DNA of 10,768 nucleotides from JBFGJY01 sp041576975 (lineage in GTDB: Bacteria > Pseudomonadota > Gammaproteobacteria > UBA4575), in the NCBI GenBank assembly GCA_041576975.1, contig JBFGJY010000079.1:1-10768 (forward strand), in the 5' to 3' direction. The number at the start of each line of letters is the position of its first letter. Position 1 is the first letter of the stretch. The translations under genes and the position numbers were made by a program. Below are positions 6,283 to 10,768 of this stretch, piece after piece. Under the pieces are notes generated by a model that saw nothing but the letters and a program-made list of their open reading frames with translations, made no database searches and was not told the DNA's origin.

Positions 6283-7182
6283 CTATTTATTTAGAAGTGG
6301 AAACTTCATTTCTTCGCGACGTGTAAAGTAAGCACTTGCAACAGCTTGTGCTAGTTTACGTATACGTAATATATATTGTTGACGCTGGGTTACAGAAATT
6401 ACTTGGCGTGCATCGAGTAAGTTAAATGTGTGTGAGCATTTAAGCACATGATCATATGCTGCGACTGGTAGTTCTAACTCAACTAAATGTTGACACTCTT
6501 TTTCACTATATTCGAATACATTAAATAGGACATCTGTATCCGCATATTCGAAATTAAATGCCGATTGCTCGTTTTCATTTTGGTGATAGATATCACCATA
6601 GTAAATTGTTCGATCTTCATTTTGAGTCCACACTAGCTCATAAACACTTGCAACGTTTTGCAAATACATAGCAATACGTTCCACACCATAGGTAATTTCT
6701 CCACTCACGGGATCGCAATCTAAACCTCCAATTTGTTGAAAGTAAGTAAACTGTGAAATCTCCATACCATCCAACCAAACTTCCCAACCTAAACCCCAAG
6801 CACCTAAAGTTGGAGATTCCCAATTGTCTTCAACAAAACGAATATCGTGTGCAAGTGGATCAATACCTAACTTAGTAAGTGACTCTAAATAAAGATCCTG
6901 AATATCATTCGGTGATGGTTTTAGAATTACCTGGAATTGGAAGTAGCGCTGCAAGCGATTTGGATTATCACCATAGCGGCCATCAGTTGGGCGTCGACAA
7001 GCTTGATTATAAGCGGCACGCCACGGCTCTGGGCCGATGGCTCGCAAAAACGTGGCCGGATGGAAAGTTGCAGCACCCATCTCTAATTCATACGGCTGCT
7101 CAATTACGCAACCATGTGTAGCCCAAAATTGCTCTAGATTGTGAATAAGCTCTTGTAGTGATATTAATTTGTGTTTTGACAT
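6283..7182 (-). CDS. glyQ: Glycyl-tRNA synthetase alpha subunit (299 aa)
   Basis: This is the catalytic alpha subunit that activates glycine with ATP. Class II synthetase motifs are visible: GPEPWRAAY (50-58) with RRPTDGRYGDNPNR (63-76), DIRFVEDNWESPTLGAWGLG (113-132), and GEITYGVERIAMY (161-173). The end SVTQRQQYILRIRKLAQAVA and FPLLNK match the family. I chose the ATG at 7182, which gives 299 residues against 303 in E. coli and an N-terminus (MSKHKLISLQELIHNLEQFW) that aligns with the family start. A GTG at 7242 would add 20 residues that look like non-coding sequence, and a good -10 (7210-7215) lies inside that extension. No ribosome binding site is evident, so the leader may be very short. 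It is first in the operon glyQ-glyS-gmhB-plsC. Confidence 0.96.
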   Translation of the reverse strand: MSKHKLISLQELIHNLEQFWATHGCVIEQPYELEMGAATFHPATFLRAIGPEPWRAAYNQACRRPTDGRYGDNPNRLQRYFQFQVILKPSPNDIQDLYLESLTKLGIDPLAHDIRFVEDNWESPTLGAWGLGWEVWLDGMEISQFTYFQQIGGLDCDPVSGEITYGVERIAMYLQNVASVYELVWTQNEDRTIYYGDIYHQNENEQSAFNFEYADTDVLFNVFEYSEKECQHLVELELPVAAYDHVLKCSHTFNLLDARQVISVTQRQQYILRIRKLAQAVASAYFTRREEMKFPLLNK

Positions 7183-7555
7183 TGTGATGGTGGTGTGTGA
7201 CGCAGCGAGAGTATAGCTACGCGCTGTACTTCCGACCAGCACATGAATAAATTATTTAGATTTCAGGTGGTAAGGCTGCGATATGACGTCCCTGTCGCGC
7301 AGCTCTCATCCCTAAGACAATTGTGAAAAAGCTCTCCTGATGCCGAGCTATCTACATGCTTCCTTGCTTGCCGTGGCATCCTTACCACTAACAAATTCCA
7401 ATAGCAATGACTTGAGTTGTAGAGTTGACTTCCGTGTCACTAAGTGTTCCTTATCTAAAGTGAAATCCTTTTCACTTCACTCTACACAGCAAATCTGCTT
7501 CCTTGCATATAGCGATAAGTCTTGCAATTCTTATCACCATGAATCCTTTCAGTAT
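7183..7555. other. Non-coding stretch upstream of glyQ
   Basis: These 373 bases lie between glyQ and the 43-residue membrane protein gene, both transcribed leftwards. I see a possible glyQ -10 (7210-7215) and an 8-bp hairpin (AAGTGAAA at 7458-7465 with TTTCACTT at 7470-7477, 4-nt loop) that might end the small gene's transcript, although it lacks a T-run. Open frames in this stretch have no ribosome binding sites or recognisable motifs. Confidence 0.5.
7210..7215 (-). promoter_or_regulatory. Possible -10 element for the glyQ operon
   Basis: The minus strand reads TATACT here (complement AGTATA). Transcription would start near 7203, leaving about 20 nt before the chosen glyQ ATG. The -35 region is a poor match. 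The element supports the shorter glyQ start but is not proof. Confidence 0.35.
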
Positions 7556-7687
7556 TTAGGCGCGTTTTTTCTTTGCGCGACACAATTTTTCCTTCACTGT
7601 GTCTCGATAGGCCCAAGCCAACGCTGCAACACTTGCTACGATCCATACAACGTATAATGTTGTTAATACATCTTCGTTGCCGCCCAT
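7556..7687 (-). CDS. Small single-pass membrane protein (43 aa)
   Basis: An ATG at 7687 (minus strand) is preceded by AAGGAGGT five bases away, about as good a ribosome binding site as exists. It opens 43 codons, ending TAA at 7558-7556. The protein begins MGGNEDVLTTLYVVWIVASV, with a hydrophobic span at about residues 7-27 that could cross the membrane once, and ends in a strongly basic tail (KEKLCRAKKKRA). By the positive-inside rule the tail is cytoplasmic and the acidic N-terminus periplasmic. The size and layout resemble small accessory subunits of membrane complexes, but I cannot match it to a named one. It lies 373 bp upstream of glyQ on the same strand and is divergent from glnA. The ribosome binding site plus coherent protein features make this a real gene in my view. 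Confidence 0.78.
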   Translation of the reverse strand: MGGNEDVLTTLYVVWIVASVAALAWAYRDTVKEKLCRAKKKRA

Positions 7688-8136
7688 ATTGACCTCCTTG
7701 CCAATATACTTTGCCCGTCCAAGGCAAAAATCTAATTCCGTGTTACTGGTATATGGAGCAAGGGCTATGCCATATTTGATACAGGCTAAAGTGTATAAGT
7801 TAACTAACTGACATTAGGTAAATTCATGTGGCTCGTTAGTCAAATTTAGGTATTCAAAACGTATCTGTTGAACAATTTTTGTCCCCAGAATTTGACCTTT
7901 GGTGACAAATTTCGGCATAGCTCAATCGATTTATTCTCACTTTTATTTAGCCACGTAAGTTTTAGTCAACATGGGAGAAGTTGGATGAATATTATCAGTA
8001 AGCAATTATGAGCAATGTAAAAATTCAATGATTCCAATTTCGCAAACAATCTTATTCGCCAATTTATAGAATCTTGCAAAACTCAAAAAAACAGGGAGAG
8101 ATACGAATTTAAAATAGTGTTGGCGGAGATTTGCTA

Positions 8137-8151
8137 GCACTAAACTGGTGC
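8137..8151. promoter_or_regulatory. NtrC binding site 1 for glnA
   Basis: GCACTA-AAC-TGGTGC has the dyad and 15-bp length of the E. coli glnA enhancer sites (GCACCA-N3-TGGTGC). Its centre is 21 bp, two helical turns, from site 2, which suits cooperative binding of phosphorylated NtrC. It is about 140 bp upstream of the predicted sigma54 start, a usual enhancer distance. Confidence 0.85.
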
Positions 8152-8157
8152 TGAATA

Positions 8158-8172
8158 GCACTATGGTGGTGC
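8158..8172. promoter_or_regulatory. NtrC binding site 2 for glnA
   Basis: GCACTA-TGG-TGGTGC is a second site with identical half-sites to site 1. It lies about 120 bp upstream of the predicted sigma54 start. Paired sites ahead of a -24/-12 promoter are the standard nitrogen-limitation control of glnA. Confidence 0.85.
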
Positions 8173-8215
8173 ACTTATAGACCATAGTTGATCTATTCAA
8201 CATACAAAAGCCGCG

Positions 8216-8221
8216 TATAAT
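8216..8221 (+). promoter_or_regulatory. Possible sigma70 -10 upstream of glnA
   Basis: A perfect TATAAT lies between the NtrC sites and the sigma54 promoter, but a convincing -35 is missing. It would correspond in role to glnAp1 of E. coli, a basal promoter near the NtrC sites. This is weak evidence from one hexamer. Confidence 0.3.
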
Positions 8222-8258
8222 GGCGCACTGGCCTCAATAGAGTGCATCCACAGCGTAA

Positions 8259-8275
8259 TGGCACATATTGTGCTT
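8259..8275 (+). promoter_or_regulatory. Sigma54 (-24/-12) promoter of glnA
   Basis: TGGCAC at 8259-8264 and TGCTT at 8271-8275 place GG (8260-8261) and GC (8272-8273) exactly 10 bases apart, the invariant sigma54 spacing. The start of transcription would be near 8285, about 70 nt before the glnA ATG. A small inverted repeat (TCACGC-TTA-GCGTGA, 8275-8289) spans the start point. Confidence 0.85.
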
Positions 8276-8353
8276 CACGCTTAGCGTGAGTACGTGATTA
8301 GCAATTAATTACGACCATAAGAATAACATTCGAGTCAAAGCAAGGAGTAACCC

Positions 8354-9763
8354 ATGTCCGCGAATGATGTGATCAAGATGATGAGTGACAACGACGTTAA
8401 ATACGTTGATTTTCGATTTACCGATACTCGAGGCAAAGAGCAACATGTCTCGGTGCCTGCATCTACAATTTCAGAAAATATCTTTGAAACCGGCAAGATG
8501 TTTGATGGCTCATCGATAGCAGGTTGGAAGGGGATTGATGAATCCGACATGGTATTAATGCCGGATCCCAACACCGCAGTGATCGATCCTTTTTTTACTG
8601 ATGCGACGATGATTCTACGTTGCGATATCCTCGAACCTTTAACTATGGAAGGCTACAGCCGTGATCCACGCTCGGTCGCAAAACGTGCTGAAGCCTATCT
8701 GAATTCTACGGGGATTGCAGATACTGCATACTTTGGTCCTGAACCAGAGTTCTTTGTATTTGATGATGTCAAATGGGGCAATGAAATGGCAGGGGCATTT
8801 TATTCTACAGACTCTGATGAATCGGCTTGGAATTCTAAAAAAGGTTATGACGAGGGCAATATCGGCCATCGTCCAGGTGTCAAAGGCGGTTATTTTCCAG
8901 TACCTCCAGTGGATTCATTGCAAGATGTGCGCTCTGCTATGTGCCAAGTAATGGAAGAGATGGGTATTACCGTAGAGGTGCACCACCATGAAGTTGGAAC
9001 TGCGGGACAGTGTGAGATCGGCACACGTTTCGATACATTGACGACTCGTGCCGACCAGAACCAAATTTTAAAATATGTCGTACATAATGTTGCGCATAAT
9101 TACGGCAAGACCGCGACATTTATGCCAAAACCAATTGTTGGTGATAATGGAAGTGGTATGCACGTACATCAGTCTTTATTCAAAAATGGCGATAACCTAT
9201 TTGCGGGGGATTTGTATGGCAATCTCTCGCAAACTGCGCTTTATTATATTGGTGGAGTTATCAAACACGCGCGAGCTATCAACGCATTTGCAAACGCTAC
9301 TACCAACAGCTATAAGCGTTTAGTCCCTGGCTTTGAAGCACCTGTTATGCTGGCATACTCTGCGCGCAATCGTTCGGCTTCAATACGCATACCATATGAA
9401 TCAAACGCTAAAGCGCGGCGTCTCGAAGTGCGATTTCCGGACTCATCTGGCAATCCATATTTAACTTATGCATCTTTGATGTTGGCTGGTCTTGACGGCA
9501 TTCAAAATCAAATTGATCCAGGTCCACCGCGAGATAAAGACTTGTATGATCTACCTCCGGAGGAAGAAGCCAATATTCCAACGGTTTGTTCTTCATTAGA
9601 CCAGGCACTTGATGCTCTAGACAATGACCGAGATTTTCTCAAAGCCGGTGGAGTATTTTCGGATGACTTGATTGACGGCTATCTCGATCTGAAAATGGAT
9701 GAAGTTACGGCACTACGCATGTCTACGCACCCGATTGAGTTTGATATGTATTACAGCTGTTAA
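8354..9763 (+). CDS. glnA: Glutamine synthetase type I (469 aa)
   Basis: This cytoplasmic dodecameric enzyme makes glutamine from glutamate, ammonia and ATP and is the entry point of ammonia assimilation. It has the same length as E. coli GlnA. Visible signatures are the N-terminal beta-grasp strand VKYVDFRFTDTRG, FDGSSIAGW, the metal/ATP site EVHHHE (208-213), FMPKPIVGDNGSGMHVH with H270 (about 256-272), NRSASIRIPY, and the adenylylation loop DLYDLPPEE, whose tyrosine is codon 398, equal to Tyr397 in mature numbering. The enzyme is thus of the GSI-beta type, regulated by adenylylation. AAGGAG (8342-8347) sits six bases before the ATG. Transcription is under sigma54/NtrC control, and a strong terminator follows. 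The final 38 codons recur as a degraded copy at 10487-10600. Confidence 0.98.
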   Translation: MSANDVIKMMSDNDVKYVDFRFTDTRGKEQHVSVPASTISENIFETGKMFDGSSIAGWKGIDESDMVLMPDPNTAVIDPFFTDATMILRCDILEPLTMEGYSRDPRSVAKRAEAYLNSTGIADTAYFGPEPEFFVFDDVKWGNEMAGAFYSTDSDESAWNSKKGYDEGNIGHRPGVKGGYFPVPPVDSLQDVRSAMCQVMEEMGITVEVHHHEVGTAGQCEIGTRFDTLTTRADQNQILKYVVHNVAHNYGKTATFMPKPIVGDNGSGMHVHQSLFKNGDNLFAGDLYGNLSQTALYYIGGVIKHARAINAFANATTNSYKRLVPGFEAPVMLAYSARNRSASIRIPYESNAKARRLEVRFPDSSGNPYLTYASLMLAGLDGIQNQIDPGPPRDKDLYDLPPEEEANIPTVCSSLDQALDALDNDRDFLKAGGVFSDDLIDGYLDLKMDEVTALRMSTHPIEFDMYYSC

Positions 9764-9936
9764 TAACTACTTTCACGCATTTCGTCACAAAACGCCTCAT
9801 TTTGAGGCGTTTTTTTTGCAACTTGAGGCCTATTCTCTGGGTCTGAAGAAGTATCTAAGGGTATTATGTTAGATGGAAGATTTTGATATAGATTTTTTTA
9901 CAGCTTAGGAAATTTAAAATGCGGGCAAGTTTAGTA
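9650..9936 (+). repeat. Tandem repeat copy A (glnA 3' end to DUF4124 start)
   Basis: This segment holds the last 38 codons of glnA, the terminator, the spacer and the first codons of the DUF4124 gene. It is repeated at 10487-10768. The offset is 837 bases across the coding part, 838 at the terminator and 832 at the second start codon, so small indels occurred only outside coding sequence. The repeat unit is therefore about 0.84 kb and includes the whole DUF4124 gene. The right end of the repeat lies beyond the window. Confidence 0.9.
9789..9817 (+). terminator. Rho-independent terminator of glnA
   Basis: AAAACGCCTCA (9789-9799) pairs with TGAGGCGTTTT (9803-9813) around a TTT loop, followed by a continuous T-run to 9817. 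This is a textbook intrinsic terminator 25 bp after the glnA stop. A diverged duplicate lies at 10629-10653. Confidence 0.95.
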
Positions 9937-10458
9937 ATGTTAATTGTTTTAGCGGTGTGTGCTAGCAGTGCACAGGCGCGCATTTATACTTGTAAAGATA
10001 AGGCTGGTAATACTGTTTATTCAGACACACCTTCCTCAGCATTATGTCCAGAGGCAGAAGAAGTTGCCCCCGAGTCGCTGCCGCCATTAATTGAATCCAA
10101 ACCAGTAGCTGCGCCGGTAACTACCGACGCTAAACCTAAGGAAGCCGCTAAAGATGGCTATGAGTCTCTTGTGATTACTACACCTAGTGATCAAGAAAGC
10201 CTCCGCAGCAATGAAGGACAAGTACTCATTACATATCAAGTAACACCTGCACTGAATACGCGTAGCGGACATCAATACGTGATTGTACTTGGCGACAAGG
10301 AGGTCTATAGAGGAAAAAACAATAGTGTCGCGCTAGCAAATGTTGACCGTGGTACCCATACTGTTACTGCTAAAATCGTAACACCTAATGGGCAAACACT
10401 CATAAGTTCTGAATCCGTGCAATTTACGCTGCAGCGTGTTTCTCGATTACTAAACTAG
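9919..10458 (+). CDS. Secreted DUF4124-domain protein (179 aa)
   Basis: This is a predicted periplasmic or envelope protein. A signal peptide covers residues 1-20 with an AQA cleavage site; the LAVC sequence at 11-14 does not fit a lipobox well. The mature start RIYTCKDKAGNTVYSDTPS (21-39) is the DUF4124 signature, with C25 and C43 able to form a disulfide. A proline- and alanine-rich linker (about 48-80) leads to a C-terminal beta-sandwich-like domain (about 82-175) with LRSNEGQVLITY and DRGTHTVTAKIV strands, similar in style to Ig-like domains. AGGA lies eight bases upstream of the ATG. In many gammaproteobacteria a DUF4124 gene lies between glnA and ntrBC; its role is not known to me. A second copy begins at 10751. 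Confidence 0.88.
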   Translation: MRASLVMLIVLAVCASSAQARIYTCKDKAGNTVYSDTPSSALCPEAEEVAPESLPPLIESKPVAAPVTTDAKPKEAAKDGYESLVITTPSDQESLRSNEGQVLITYQVTPALNTRSGHQYVIVLGDKEVYRGKNNSVALANVDRGTHTVTAKIVTPNGQTLISSESVQFTLQRVSRLLN

Positions 10459-10486
10459 TACCCCAGATTACCTACCGGGTGCTGAT

Positions 10487-10600
10487 GGAGTATTTTAGGA
10501 TGACTTGATTGACGGCTATATCGATTTGAAAATGGATGAAGTCAAGGCGCTACGTATGTCAGCATATCTAATAGAGTTCGATATGTATTACAGTTGTTAA
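10487..10600 (+). pseudogene. Degraded duplicate of the last 38 codons of glnA
   Basis: Codon by codon this aligns without gaps to 9650-9763. I count 17 mismatches in 114 bases. The fourth codon is TAG where glnA has TCG, so the frame is broken, and there is no start codon or upstream glnA sequence. Eight of the differing codons are silent; the five amino acid changes include THP to AYL near the end, while the final residues EFDMYYSC are kept. It is a remnant created by the tandem duplication and is not expected to make protein. The break with unrelated sequence lies just before 10487, about 28 bp after the DUF4124 stop. Confidence 0.92.
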
Positions 10601-10628
10601 TAACTTACTTTCACGCATTTCGTCATAA

Positions 10629-10653
10629 AACGCCTCATTTTGAGGCGTTTTTT
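10629..10653 (+). terminator. Duplicated rho-independent terminator
   Basis: CGCCTCA (10631-10637) pairs with TGAGGCG (10641-10647) around a TTT loop, extended by A-T pairs, with a T-run to 10653. The stem is identical to the glnA terminator although the flanks have diverged. In its present place it would end transcripts of the first DUF4124 gene. Confidence 0.92.
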
Positions 10654-10750
10654 ATTGCAACTTGAGGTCAACTCCCTGAGTCATAATAATTATCTGGGAG
10701 TACTATGTACTGCCCACATAACCGATAGAATATAACCATAGGATTTTTAG

Positions 10751-10768
10751 ATGCGCGCAAGTTTATTG
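10751..10768 (+). CDS. Second DUF4124 gene, first six codons only (runs off the window)
   Basis: An ATG at 10751 with AGGA (10740-10743) seven bases upstream opens MRASLL, matching MRASLV at the start of the DUF4124 protein at 9919. It is preceded by the same terminator and glnA-derived sequence. It is therefore the start of a paralogue produced by the tandem duplication. Whether it is intact cannot be seen. Confidence 0.75.

Larger units (their letters stand above)
7688..8353. other. Long intergenic region with glnA control sites
   Basis: These 666 bases separate the divergent small membrane protein gene from glnA. The right part (8137-8290) holds two NtrC sites, a sigma54 promoter and a possible sigma70 -10, listed separately. 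The left part (about 7705-8130) is AT-rich; I found no gene, no recognised RNA and no strong hairpin in it. It may include the promoter of the small gene. Confidence 0.6.
10487..10768 (+). repeat. Tandem repeat copy B
   Basis: This is the second copy of the segment at 9650-9936: glnA remnant, terminator, spacer and DUF4124 start. Identity is roughly 85 percent in the coding part, very high at the terminator, and falls in the spacer just before the start codon, where only the AGGA and the first codons align clearly. Confidence 0.9.

Noticed and set aside
7183..7242. GTG-initiated 20-residue extension of GlyQ
   Set aside because: The extension has no family counterpart, and a possible -10 lies within it; the ATG at 7182 gives the expected length.
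7263..7379. Minus-strand 38-codon frame beginning MPRQAR, like the start of some REP-associated (Y1) transposases
   Set aside because: Only the first six residues resemble the family; the rest does not, and the AAGG abuts the ATG without a spacer.
7340..7657. Plus-strand open frame of 105 codons
   Set aside because: It is rich in cysteine and serine without motifs, has no ribosome binding site, and overlaps the better-supported 43-residue gene on the other strand.
7985..8011. Possible eight-residue leader peptide upstream of glnA with GGAGA before it
   Set aside because: It is too short to support, lies well upstream of the sigma54 start, and has no attenuator structure after it.

Overview
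The window comes from a gammaproteobacterium with moderate-to-low GC. The evidence is a two-subunit glycyl-tRNA synthetase operon (glyQ-glyS) followed by gmhB and plsC, a 469-residue GlnA that keeps the tyrosine adenylylation site and has a sigma54/NtrC promoter, and a DUF4124 envelope protein directly after glnA. I cannot place it below class level.

Bases 1-2850 are a loose accessory-looking cluster. Two complete single-domain RRM RNA-binding proteins are encoded on the plus strand (261-548 and 1918-2184). A third RRM gene starts at base 27 on the minus strand and runs off the left edge. Between and after them are a conserved-looking 90-residue protein, a LabA/NYN-type putative ribonuclease (TTG start), a 46-residue protein with a strong ribosome binding site, and a 129-residue protein of unknown function. 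RNA binding and RNA cleavage are the visible theme. A joint function is my inference. The block ends at a perfect 15-bp palindrome (2850-2887), which also lies just past the end of the convergent minus-strand operon.

Bases 2911-7182 on the minus strand form a tight operon glyQ-glyS-gmhB-plsC, with gaps of 6, 20 and 16 nt. It covers glycine tRNA charging, ADP-heptose precursor synthesis for LPS, and phosphatidic acid synthesis. The GmhB has lost part of its usual zinc-binding motif, and PlsC carries an H-x4-E rather than an H-x4-D active-site motif.

Bases 7183-8353 are mostly non-coding. They contain a short minus-strand gene for a 43-residue single-pass membrane protein (7556-7687) with a near-perfect Shine-Dalgarno sequence, and the glnA control region: two 15-bp NtrC sites, a sigma54 -24/-12 element and a possible sigma70 -10.

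Bases 8354-10768 hold glnA, its terminator, and a secreted DUF4124 protein gene. A diverged second copy of the last 38 glnA codons, the terminator, the following spacer and the first six codons of a second DUF4124 gene then follow. This is a tandem duplication with a unit of about 0.84 kb. The glnA remnant carries an in-frame TAG.
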